A DNA stretch of 64,000 nucleotides from an uncultured Lachnospiraceae bacterium (GTDB lineage: Bacteria; Bacillota; Clostridia; Lachnospirales; Lachnospiraceae), in contig CANSPM010000004.1 of the NCBI GenBank assembly GCA_947648875.1, forward strand, positions 1-64,000, given 5' to 3'. How positions within the stretch are numbered: position 1 is the first letter of the stretch; each line of letters opens with the position of its first letter. The notes below the pieces were generated by a model. That model was not told where the DNA came from, made no database searches, and saw only the letters and a list, made by a program, of their open reading frames with translations. Positions 8,616-16,343 of the stretch are shown here, piece after piece. The translations under genes were made by a program, and so were the position numbers.

Positions 8616-9419
8616 ATGAAAAAATATTATTGCTTTTTTAAACTTCGATTTGCCGCCGGGCTTCAGTACCGTATGGCGTCTGTCACGGCTTTGACAACGC
8701 AGCTTATTTGGGGATTGATGGAGTGCTTGGCATACAAAGCAATTGCAGAAGCTTCCGGCGGAAATCTGCCGATGAATTACTCTTCCATCGTGACCTACAT
8801 CTGGCTGAAAGAAGCGCTGTTAGCTCTTTGTAATACATGGGCGGCAGATAATGAACTTTTTGCAATGATAACAAACGGAAATATAGCATATGAATTGTGC
8901 CGTCCTGTGTCAATCTATTCCATGTGGTTTTCAAGAACGATTGGAGCAAGAATAGCTGAAGCAATTATGAGATGTATTCCCGTATTATTATGTGCGTTTT
9001 TAATGCCGAAAGCCTATAGAATGTCCTTGCCGGTGAATGGTGTTTCCTTTTTGTTGTTTTTGCTCACATTATTTTTGGCGCTTGGGATAACGGTTACATT
9101 TTGTATGATTGTGTACATGCTGTGCTTTTTTACGATCTCGCCCCAGGGCTGGAGAATGGTAATGACAGGAGCGGTGGATTTTCTGTCGGGAAATATTATA
9201 CCACTGCCGTTTTTTCCAAAAAAATACTTGTTTTTAGTAGAGATGTCTCCGTTTGCTTATATGCAGAATATTCCATTTCGAATATACAGCGGAGATCTTG
9301 CCGGAGGGGAAATATATCAGTGTATCTTAAAACAAATTTTTTGGCTGGTGACACTAATGTTTTTGGGAATTGTTCTGTGGAAACAGGCGGAAAGAAGAAT
9401 CATTATACAGGGAGGTTGA
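8616..9419 (+). CDS. ABC-2 type permease, subunit 1
   Basis: This 267-residue integral membrane protein has about six hydrophobic segments and the conserved FLSGNIIPLPFFP stretch, characteristic of the COG4587 family of exporter permeases. It starts 9 bases after the ATPase gene, behind a GGAGG site, and is followed 4 bases later by a second permease. The operon therefore encodes a heterodimeric channel with one ATPase type. The cargo cannot be inferred. Confidence 0.85.
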   Translation: MKKYYCFFKLRFAAGLQYRMASVTALTTQLIWGLMECLAYKAIAEASGGNLPMNYSSIVTYIWLKEALLALCNTWAADNELFAMITNGNIAYELCRPVSIYSMWFSRTIGARIAEAIMRCIPVLLCAFLMPKAYRMSLPVNGVSFLLFLLTLFLALGITVTFCMIVYMLCFFTISPQGWRMVMTGAVDFLSGNIIPLPFFPKKYLFLVEMSPFAYMQNIPFRIYSGDLAGGEIYQCILKQIFWLVTLMFLGIVLWKQAERRIIIQGG

Positions 9420-9423
9420 CACC

Positions 9424-10218
9424 GTGAAAATCAAAGAAAATTTAAAATTATATTTCAAGTATGCCTCTGTCTGTACACAAAGCGTAATGGAATATAAATT
9501 GTCTTTTTTGTTGATGGTTATTGCGCGGTTCATAATAGCATTTTGTGAATTGATTGCAGTTCAATTCTTATTCTCCGGTTTTACACAGATAAAAGGATAC
9601 ACCTATGGGGACGTTTTATTGTGTTTTTCTGTCGTTCAAATGTCCTTTACATTTGCGGAGCTGTTTGGCAGTGGATTTATATCTTTTTCAGGGATGGTGA
9701 GGAGAGGCACATTTGACCGAATGATGCTCAGACCATGCAGTCTGATCCTTCAAATAATGGGAACCAGTTTTGCAGTGGGGAGAATTGGACCGCTGCTGAC
9801 TGCCTTTGTTACACTGGCGCTGGGGATCAGGCATAGCCAGATCGCATGGAACATCATGACTGTCTGGACAATGACTGCCATGATCATTGGGGGAATGTTA
9901 TTGTTTATAGGACTGTTCATGTTGGAGGCGAGTTTTTGCTTCTTTTCCATTCAAGATACTTCGTTGATAAATGTATTGACATACGGGGCCAAATCGCATG
10001 GAAAGTATCCCATAGATATTTATGGGAAAGGGATTCTGCGGTTCTGTACTTATGCTATTCCATATACATTGATTCAATATTATCCCTTACAGTTTCTGCT
10101 GGGTAAATCACGCAATTGGCATCTGGCATTTTGTCCTCTTGGAATTATTGCGTTTTTGCTTATCTGTTATTGCATATGGCGATTTGGAGTAAAACATTAT
10201 AAGTCATGTGGTTCATGA
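9424..10218 (+). CDS. ABC-2 type permease, subunit 2
   Basis: The second permease (264 residues, COG3694-like) has about six membrane segments and the conserved pattern LNVLTYGAKSHGKYPIDIYG before the C-terminal helices, seen in this family as a small cytoplasmic/periplasmic loop. I chose the GTG at 9424 because it follows GGGAGG and gives a basic N-terminus (MKIKENLKLYFKY). The ATG at 9370 lies inside the previous gene. It completes the three-gene exporter operon. Confidence 0.85.
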   Translation: MKIKENLKLYFKYASVCTQSVMEYKLSFLLMVIARFIIAFCELIAVQFLFSGFTQIKGYTYGDVLLCFSVVQMSFTFAELFGSGFISFSGMVRRGTFDRMMLRPCSLILQIMGTSFAVGRIGPLLTAFVTLALGIRHSQIAWNIMTVWTMTAMIIGGMLLFIGLFMLEASFCFFSIQDTSLINVLTYGAKSHGKYPIDIYGKGILRFCTYAIPYTLIQYYPLQFLLGKSRNWHLAFCPLGIIAFLLICYCIWRFGVKHYKSCGS

Positions 10219-10231
10219 AGGTGTTATGTTA

Positions 10232-10265
10232 TTGGCTGTCATACTTTAATTGGTTTGACAGCCAA
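10232..10265 (+). terminator. Hairpin after the ABC exporter operon
   Basis: Perfect 10-base arms TTGGCTGTCA (10232-10241) and TGACAGCCAA (10256-10265) surround a 14-base loop, 14 bases after the permease stop. The following sequence is AT-rich but lacks a true T-run, so this is a probable rather than certain terminator. Confidence 0.5.
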
Positions 10266-10625
10266 ATTAATATATTCCATACTTCTAAAATGCAAGTCTG
10301 GCTATCTTCAACATCAGTCCATATAAAATTATTGGGGCATGGCTGCCAACAGAAGTAGGCGAAAGGAAAATAGTTTCTGAAAAAAACAAAAATTTGCCCT
10401 ATAAAGCTATGGGGGGGTATAGTGTATGCCGAAGGGATTGAAAAATTTCTTTCAAATCGGCTTGTTTGCCTGAAAATATCACATGGCAGCTTATTTTTGT
10501 CCTCCTGCATTTTTATTTTTATACAGGACATGGGTTTGCTATATCAGACATGAAGAGGGGAGATTGCTCCTGAGTCTTTAGAGTAAGGTCAATGCGTGAA
10601 TCTCCTCTGAAACAGTTGTTTTGTC
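10266..10625. other. Non-coding stretch
   Basis: About 360 AT-rich bases without a credible gene. A 100-codon minus-strand frame spans it but has no recognisable domain and runs into the operon hairpin, so I treat it as chance. Confidence 0.4.
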
Positions 10626-10654
10626 TTGTACTGTATATCCGCTTGTGTTATGAT
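10626..10654 (+). promoter_or_regulatory. Promoter of the Ter biosynthetic operon
   Basis: TTGTAC (10626-10631) and TATGAT (10649-10654) are separated by 17 bases. The predicted start is about 10661, only 14 bases before a strong hairpin and about 70 before the first gene. Confidence 0.55.
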
Positions 10655-10674
10655 CTAGGAGGAGCATTGAAAAC

Positions 10675-10707
10675 AAACCATAACTTTTATGGGTTATGGT
10701 TTTTTTG
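10675..10707 (+). terminator. Attenuator-like terminator in the operon leader
   Basis: Perfect 10-base arms AAACCATAAC (10675-10684) and GTTATGGTTT (10693-10702) run into a T7 tract. The hairpin lies between the promoter and the first gene of the operon, so most transcripts would end here unless it is relieved. An AGGAGGAG sequence at about 10657 could bind a ribosome on a very short leader. Confidence 0.7.
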
Positions 10708-10733
10708 TGAGCTATCTTAAGGAGTGAACAGGC

Positions 10734-11843
10734 ATGTATACGGAAAAAGATCTGGTCAAAATAGCAAAACGGGACAACAATAAAAAGAGAAATTATCTGG
10801 TGGTGAATCCTTTTCAGGGAAAGCACATTCCCGTTTCCCCCGGAAAGGCGATGGGAGTCTTCTCTGAGCTGGCCAGGCAACTGCAGATTTACAGAGAGGA
10901 GAGAGTGCTGGTGGTTGGATTCGCGGAGACCGCTACAGCCATAGGAGCCCGGATTGCCATGGAAGCAGGGGCTTGTTATATACAGACCACAAGAGAGAAT
11001 ATTCCCGGGGCGGATTATCTTGTCTTTTCGGAGCAGCACAGTCACGCTGTGGAGCAGAGGCTTGTAAAAAATGATTTGGACAGTGTTATGGACAACGTCG
11101 ACAGGATCGTTTTTGCAGAGGATGAAGTCACCACAGGCAATACAATTCGGAATCTTATAACGGTTTTGGAACAATACTATAAAAGAAAGATGAAATTTGC
11201 GGTAGCGTCTCTCCTGAATGGAATGTCGGAGGAAGCCGTGGAGCAATTTACAGGCAGAGGAATAGGGCTGCACTATCTGATAAAAACAAGACATGAAGGC
11301 TATCCGGAGATGGCGGACCGGACCGTGGATGACGGCATTTATCATCAGGAAGATACATCCGGCGGGGAATATACGGACTGTGTTGACGTCCGGGGATGGA
11401 TGGATACCAGAAGACTTACGGATATGGTACAGTATCAACATGCCTGTCAGAGGCTCTCAGAGGCAACAGTAAAACGCCTTCCTCTGAAAGAGAATGGAAA
11501 AATACTGGTATTGGGCACGGAAGAATGTATGTTTCCCGGCTTGTATGTAGGGATGCGTCTGGAGGAGATGGGGCATCTTGTAATGTTTCATGCCACAACC
11601 CGAAGCCCGATTTCCGTAAGCGGCAGTTCGGCGTATCCGCTACATGAGCGATATGCATTGTCCAGTATGTATGAGAAGGACAGAAAAACATATGTGTATG
11701 ATATCGGCAGTTATGACGCAGTGGTAGTCATCACGGACGCGCAAAAGAACGTTCAGGATGGGGGGAGAGGAGAATTAACCCTGCTGAATGCTCTTCGGAA
11801 GAAAAATGAGGAAATATATCTTGTAAGGTGGTGTAAAGAATGA
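10734..11843 (+). CDS. Ter-linked phosphoribosyltransferase with TRSP domain
   Basis: The 369-residue protein fits the orotate-PRTase-like family (PRTase_2) with a C-terminal TRSP domain, a fusion known from tellurium-resistance-linked biosynthetic operons. The N-terminal half (about 40-200) carries a PRPP-loop-like stretch, RIVFAEDEVTTGNTI, with the two acidic residues and the TTGNT loop. The C-terminal half contains the family's namesake at TTRSPISVSG. It would attach ribose-5-phosphate from PRPP to an unknown base or precursor. It is first in a three-gene operon; its stop overlaps the next start (ATGA at 11840). AAGGAG precedes the ATG. Confidence 0.85.
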   Translation: MYTEKDLVKIAKRDNNKKRNYLVVNPFQGKHIPVSPGKAMGVFSELARQLQIYREERVLVVGFAETATAIGARIAMEAGACYIQTTRENIPGADYLVFSEQHSHAVEQRLVKNDLDSVMDNVDRIVFAEDEVTTGNTIRNLITVLEQYYKRKMKFAVASLLNGMSEEAVEQFTGRGIGLHYLIKTRHEGYPEMADRTVDDGIYHQEDTSGGEYTDCVDVRGWMDTRRLTDMVQYQHACQRLSEATVKRLPLKENGKILVLGTEECMFPGLYVGMRLEEMGHLVMFHATTRSPISVSGSSAYPLHERYALSSMYEKDRKTYVYDIGSYDAVVVITDAQKNVQDGGRGELTLLNALRKKNEEIYLVRWCKE

Positions 11844-12922
11844 GAAGTTCTTATCTGGAGGAGGATGTAATTTTTCTGTTAAAGGATATCACAGGCCTGG
11901 TACAGCCTCAGTCCACAGAGGAGAGGGAGAAACTGATCCAGTCGGGCAGGCATTACAGTGAAATGCTGCCCATTGAATATGTCCCCACAGAAAAATATAT
12001 GAAAGTGTACAGAGAGGCCCTGCGCACATATGCAAAACAAGTGGCGGACGCTGTGGGGGTGCTCTCTGACAAAATTATCGCGCGGAGGGGCAGAGATGTG
12101 GTTTTAGTATCTCTGGCCAGGGCCGGCACCCCCATAGGCATTCTGCTGAGACGTTATATCAGACAGAAATATAATGTGGATGTGGCGCACTATTCCATTT
12201 CCATTATAAGGGGGAGGGGCATTGATGACAATGCCATGAAGTATCTCCTGCACAGACACACGCCGGAGCAGCTTCTTTTTGTGGACGGATGGATTGGAAA
12301 AGGCGCGATTCTCGGAGAACTGGAAAAGGATATCAGAAATTATCCCCGGGTGAGTTCCGAAATCGCCGTTTTGGCTGATCCGGCGTGGGTGACTGAACTC
12401 AGCGGAACCCACGAGGACATTCTGATCCCCAGTTCCTGCCTGAACAGCACGGTATCCGGGCTGGTCAGCAGGACTTTTCTGAGGGAGGATGTCATAGGAA
12501 AAGATGATTTTCACGGTGCAGTATATTATGGGGAGCTGAAAGATGCGGATCTTTCCTATGCTTTTATAGACACAATCGAAAAGTACTTCTCCGGGGATGG
12601 GTCGCCGGCGGGCGGCAAAAGCAATGCCAGCCACACCCGGCAACAATCCGCTCCCAAAGAAAAGGGAATAGATGAGGTAAGAAAAATTGCGGCATTTTTT
12701 GGTATAGAGGATATCAATTTTATCAAACCGGGAATAGGGGAGACCACCAGAGTGCTTCTTCGTCGTATTCCCTGGAAAGTGCTGATAGATCGGCGATACG
12801 GGGAAGATCCGGAACTTAGCCATGTGCTGAGACTGGCGGAGGAAAAACATGTTCCCGTGGAGTATTATCCGCTGACGCATTATAAATGCTGTGGAATTAT
12901 CAAAAAAATAGCAGACGTGTAA
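11840..12922 (+). CDS. StiP-like phosphoribosyltransferase with PELOTA domain
   Basis: This 360-residue protein matches the second PRTase-like family of Ter-linked operons (StiP/PRTase_1). The central part has a LVSLARAGTPIG segment and LLFVDGWIGKG, at the position of a PRPP loop. A low-complexity linker (about 250-275) leads to a C-terminal PELOTA-type RNA-binding domain (about 278-360, KPGIGETTRVLLRRIPWKVL onward). StiP relatives have also been annotated as cysteine proteases, so the reaction is not settled. The start overlaps the previous stop in ATGA, implying coupled translation. The linked ATP-grasp gene starts 15 bases downstream. Confidence 0.85.
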   Translation: MRSSYLEEDVIFLLKDITGLVQPQSTEEREKLIQSGRHYSEMLPIEYVPTEKYMKVYREALRTYAKQVADAVGVLSDKIIARRGRDVVLVSLARAGTPIGILLRRYIRQKYNVDVAHYSISIIRGRGIDDNAMKYLLHRHTPEQLLFVDGWIGKGAILGELEKDIRNYPRVSSEIAVLADPAWVTELSGTHEDILIPSSCLNSTVSGLVSRTFLREDVIGKDDFHGAVYYGELKDADLSYAFIDTIEKYFSGDGSPAGGKSNASHTRQQSAPKEKGIDEVRKIAAFFGIEDINFIKPGIGETTRVLLRRIPWKVLIDRRYGEDPELSHVLRLAEEKHVPVEYYPLTHYKCCGIIKKIADV

Positions 12923-12937
12923 ACAGGAGGGACACTG

Positions 12938-13942
12938 ATGATTCGTGTATGGTTTAATCACTGGTTCAGTACTTCATATAGATTGATTGAACTGATGAAA
13001 GAAAATGAGGGAGAGAAAATCTGGGTCATAGGGACGAATAAACAGAGCAATTCCGTGATCAGAAACGTGTGTGATGAGTGGTACAGTGAACCTGTCACAG
13101 ACGGAGAAGATTATGTGGAGGACTGCGTCAGATTCTGCCGGGAACACAAAATTGACGTGTTTGTTCCCAGAAGGAAGATGCTGGACATCAGCAAAAATAT
13201 GGACAGGTTTCGTGAAATCGGCGTCAAAGTGATGGCGGAGGATTACTCCAGATTGGAACTTCTGGCGGATAAAGCCCGCACCTACGACCTGCTGCGAGGA
13301 CAGGAAAATCTCAACATTCCCGCATATCGTATCGTAAATACAGCGCAGGAATTTGAGCAGGCCTATCTGGAATTGAAAGCATTGTATGGTCAAATCTGTG
13401 TAAAATTTGTTCTGGATGAGGGCGGAATGAGTTTTCGCAAAATTTCCGAGCAGGAGAATCCCTACCAAATGCTGAAAATGTATGCGGGAAACTCGGTTCC
13501 CTTTAAAAAATATCAAGAATGGCTGGGGGCCATAGAGCCATTTGATTCGCTTATGGTCATGCCCTATCTTCCGGGAAAAGAGATCAGCGTAGATTGTCTC
13601 AGTACTTCTCTGGGGCTGATAGCGATTCCCAGATACAAGGGCGGAGCAAGACATGAGGAAATTATATACGATAACAAAATAATTCGTATGGCAACCTGCA
13701 TTATGGAGAAAACCGGTCTGGAATACCCCTGCAATATTCAATTTAAACTGAAAGAGGACAAGCCTTATCTGCTGGAGATCAACACAAGAATGTCGGGCGG
13801 ACTACAGATGAGTTGTCTGGCCACAGGGATTAACATACCCAATATTGCCCTCCATAAACTGTTGGGAAAAGAGATCCCCTGGAGTTTTGAGCAGAAAAAC
13901 GGTATCGTTTCCTATATTGAAATCCCGCAGATGATCCTATGA
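12938..13942 (+). CDS. Ter-linked ATP-grasp ligase
   Basis: The 334-residue protein fits the ATP-grasp family of Ter biosynthetic operons. The N-terminal preATP-grasp domain begins MIRVWFNHWFST. The ATP-grasp body contains a nucleotide-binding Lys in QICVKFVLDEGGMSF, a VMPYLPGKEISVD strand, and the metal-binding LLEINTRMSGG near residue 280, with the Glu and Asn that hold Mg2+. It is expected to form an amide or similar bond by acyl-phosphate chemistry, probably joining an amino acid to the product of the PRTases; this is inference. GGAGGG lies before the ATG. It ends convergently, 56 bases from the lyase gene. Confidence 0.85.
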   Translation: MIRVWFNHWFSTSYRLIELMKENEGEKIWVIGTNKQSNSVIRNVCDEWYSEPVTDGEDYVEDCVRFCREHKIDVFVPRRKMLDISKNMDRFREIGVKVMAEDYSRLELLADKARTYDLLRGQENLNIPAYRIVNTAQEFEQAYLELKALYGQICVKFVLDEGGMSFRKISEQENPYQMLKMYAGNSVPFKKYQEWLGAIEPFDSLMVMPYLPGKEISVDCLSTSLGLIAIPRYKGGARHEEIIYDNKIIRMATCIMEKTGLEYPCNIQFKLKEDKPYLLEINTRMSGGLQMSCLATGINIPNIALHKLLGKEIPWSFEQKNGIVSYIEIPQMIL

Positions 13943-13998
13943 TCTCTTTTCCATGTCAGGTGGCAGTATTTGACGGCCACAGTCTACAGAGCCTGTGA

Positions 13999-14961
13999 TT
14001 ACTGTTCAACTCCATATGCCTGGGCCAGAAACAGGATTCGTCTGGCCCAGTTCAGATGCGTCTTATATTCGTTCATGCGTTCACCGCCCTGATTGCCGGA
14101 GACGAGAGAACTTGAAGATTTATTCCATTCCAGAATGTTTTTTGCGTCACTGTAATCGGAGGAGGAGACCCGGTAACAGGCGTTTACCACCTCAATCTGC
14201 CGGGGATGAATCACGGTCTTGCCGGTAAAGCCGCATAATTTATCGCCCTGGATCTCGGCTATGAGACCGGTTTTCCAATTATCTCCCCCATAGTACTCCC
14301 ACACGGGGGCAGAGATAACATAGTCAGTTCCATATACCGTCACAATATCCGTAAAAAGAGAGGAAACCGGCTTTATATTGTGGATGGACTCGTCAGAGTG
14401 GCGCCGGAATCCGAAAATATGACACAGATCATTGCCTCCTACACGGATATTCAGTACAAGTTCCTCAATCTGATGTAGAGAATCCTTCAGAGAGTACAGT
14501 ATCTCATACCGGGTGCGGAGATCTATCATATCATGACTCTCATAGATGGGCATAACGTATATTTTGTGATCCGATCGTTCATTTACTTCCATAATTCTGT
14601 GAATATATTCAGCGGCATTGTCCCGGGAAAATTTCGGTATGATAAAACCCGTCACCACACAGGCGGATTCTCCAAGAGAGGACGTCAACATGGTGATTTG
14701 CTGCGGATTGCGCACGCGGATAAAGATTTTGGGAAGAAAGAAACTCTTTTCCCGGCTCGCCGCATGGACAGTCCGCAGAGACTGCAACAGGTCCTGTTCA
14801 GCCTCCGCTACAGAATCGTCATTTATCGTGTCCTCCAAACAGAGCGCCAGAGAATAGTGATCTCCGAATTTTTCCTGGATAATTGACTGAGCGATGGTTG
14901 CCTTATTGGCCGGACAGTACAGCAGAGGGCCGACACTGTAATAAATTAGCTGGTTCTTCAT
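13999..14961 (-). CDS. CitE/HpcH-like C-C bond lyase of Ter operons
   Basis: A 320-residue TIM-barrel enzyme of the citrate-lyase-beta/HpcH aldolase type, in the subgroup tied to Ter operons. Visible elements are the N-terminal GPLLYCPANK, the acidic ALCLEDTINDD strand, the IFIRVRNP strand with its Arg, LNIRVGGNDLCHIFGF, and the C-terminal FTGKTVIHPRQIEVVN that is typical of CitE. The Glu and Asp would bind Mg2+ and the Arg a carboxylate. It is second in a minus-strand pair with the HAD gene, 169 bases downstream of it, and converges on the ATP-grasp gene. AGAGAGG precedes the ATG. Confidence 0.87.
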   Translation of the reverse strand: MKNQLIYYSVGPLLYCPANKATIAQSIIQEKFGDHYSLALCLEDTINDDSVAEAEQDLLQSLRTVHAASREKSFFLPKIFIRVRNPQQITMLTSSLGESACVVTGFIIPKFSRDNAAEYIHRIMEVNERSDHKIYVMPIYESHDMIDLRTRYEILYSLKDSLHQIEELVLNIRVGGNDLCHIFGFRRHSDESIHNIKPVSSLFTDIVTVYGTDYVISAPVWEYYGGDNWKTGLIAEIQGDKLCGFTGKTVIHPRQIEVVNACYRVSSSDYSDAKNILEWNKSSSSLVSGNQGGERMNEYKTHLNWARRILFLAQAYGVEQ

Positions 14962-15038
14962 TTTTTACCTCTCTCCATATACCATGGGGTGGCTTCCATG
15001 ATATTCCATCAATTTCTATTTTATCTGTCTGCATAAAC

Positions 15039-15062
15039 GGAGTCTGTCCTTGGACAGACTCC
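15039..15062. promoter_or_regulatory. Perfect palindrome between the HAD and lyase genes
   Basis: Arms GGAGTCTGTCC (15039-15049) and GGACAGACTCC (15052-15062) with a 2-base centre. No T-run follows on either strand, so a protein-binding operator or mRNA-processing hairpin is more likely than a terminator. Confidence 0.55.
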
Positions 15063-15130
15063 TGCTGCGCCTGTATGAAATGTATACTTATCTCTGTCTG
15101 CGTATCGCCTGCTGTGCCTGCGATACCGCG

Positions 15131-15925
15131 TTAATCGGTATTTGGATGTATCACACCCAAGCCGGTCTTCTGTGCGTATAATTCCAGTATTTTTTCTGTC
15201 ATTTCATCAGAAAAAACTCGGTTCCCCGGCATTTCAAAAATCCGGAAATCTATGGCGTATTCCTGCGCAAAGCCATGGGGGGCTATCCCGATATCGGCCT
15301 CGCGGAGCATGGAAATATCAAATTCGCTATCCCCTGCGGCGATGACTTGATCTGCCCCGATATATTCACGAAATCTTTCCACCGCTTTTCCCTTGCTTAG
15401 ATTTACAGGGACCACAAATACTTTTTCTTTATTATGGAAGATATTTACCGTGTTGCAGTCTGTTATTTCCTGTAGTTGCCGGACCACGGACTCCGGCTGG
15501 TCGCATTTTGTAAACAGAAACAAATCTTCGATAAATCGCAGTTCAAACTTTCTTCGTATGTCCTTTTCCAAAAAATGTCGCGCCAATTCCAGCGCGGGTA
15601 AACTCTCCTGTATGAATGCCAGGGATGTCTGATACCATGAATCATCCTTTGTACCATTCGTCAAAAGTATGCCGCCGTTACAGACCAGCGCATAGGAAAT
15701 ATTGTTGACGGGAAGACGAATTCTGTTGTATTGCTCTATTGATCTCGTAGATGTAGGGACAATGAGCATTTTTTCATGTATCGCTCTCAAGTTTTTGCAG
15801 GTGTTTTCCGTGACAAAAGAAAGATCCCGGCCCTGATAGCTTTCTACCCTTCTTTTGGCCTTTCCGATATCCCACTTGTAGGAATAGATCAGGGTGTTAT
15901 CCAAATCCATATGAAATACAATCAT
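15131..15925 (-). CDS. HAD-family phosphatase of the Ter biosynthetic module
   Basis: This 264-residue HAD hydrolase carries motif I as FHMDLDNTLIYS, motif II as VPTSTRS, the Lys of motif III around NLSKGKAVERF and motif IV as AAGDSEFDISML. The cap between about 85 and 170 fits a type IIB (Cof-like) cap. It is the usual phosphatase partner of Ter-linked PRTases and would dephosphorylate the nucleotide-like product. It is first in the minus-strand pair. The upstream region is shared with the divergent YceG/protease operon. The ribosome binding site is weak (TTGGGAAA). Confidence 0.87.
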   Translation of the reverse strand: MIVFHMDLDNTLIYSYKWDIGKAKRRVESYQGRDLSFVTENTCKNLRAIHEKMLIVPTSTRSIEQYNRIRLPVNNISYALVCNGGILLTNGTKDDSWYQTSLAFIQESLPALELARHFLEKDIRRKFELRFIEDLFLFTKCDQPESVVRQLQEITDCNTVNIFHNKEKVFVVPVNLSKGKAVERFREYIGADQVIAAGDSEFDISMLREADIGIAPHGFAQEYAIDFRIFEMPGNRVFSDEMTEKILELYAQKTGLGVIHPNTD

Positions 15926-15972
15926 TTTTTCCCAATCCGCGCGGTGCCGTAAGCACTTAAAGCAAAAGTTGA

Positions 15973-15992
15973 ATCTGTATCAAGATACAGAT
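15973..15992. promoter_or_regulatory. Palindrome upstream of the HAD gene
   Basis: Arms ATCTGTATC (15973-15981) and GATACAGAT (15984-15992) with a 2-base centre, 48 bases before the HAD start in the divergent intergenic region. Its perfect dyad symmetry suggests an operator. The whole 15926-16343 gap otherwise holds only the promoter region listed next. Confidence 0.5.
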
Positions 15993-16082
15993 ATTCCGTA
16001 AGCGATGTGTAAATTCAGCAGTATTATATCATCAGAAGTAGTCTGTGACAATAGTATTAATAAATGAATTGTCGTAACACTG

Positions 16083-16132
16083 GCTATATTTTTATAGAAA
16101 ATATAGCATATTTTAAATACCTGTGATATAAT
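16083..16132 (+). promoter_or_regulatory. Operator-like palindrome plus extended -10 promoter
   Basis: A perfect palindrome with arms GCTATATTTT (16083-16092) and AAAATATAGC (16098-16107) ends where the -35 box should lie. A strong extended -10, TGATATAAT, is at 16124-16132. Binding at the palindrome would cover the -35 and control the YceG-module/protease operon. The leader to the first gene is about 200 bases. Confidence 0.55.
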
Positions 16133-16343
16133 GTCCTTATTCGGGGTAGGAGACAACCGCTTGACTATTTATATCATATGCGTCTTATATGTGTGGCAGA
16201 AGGTCCGTATAAAAGGCAGCAGGATTTAGAAATAGTAAACCATGCTCATATTACCGGAAGTAAAATGCATGCTTCCGATCAGGTCATTCTGAGCAGACAG
16301 CGGCCGGATGATAATCCCGGGAAATGAGTTACCGAGGTGGAGT

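Noticed and set aside
10229..10531. 100-codon minus-strand frame between the exporter and Ter operons
   Set aside because: It ends within the operon hairpin and its aromatic-rich product has no family likeness; probably chance in AT-rich DNA.
12104..12961. 285-codon minus-strand frame over the StiP/PELOTA gene
   Set aside because: The plus-strand frame has coupled starts and clear domains; the opposite frame shows none.
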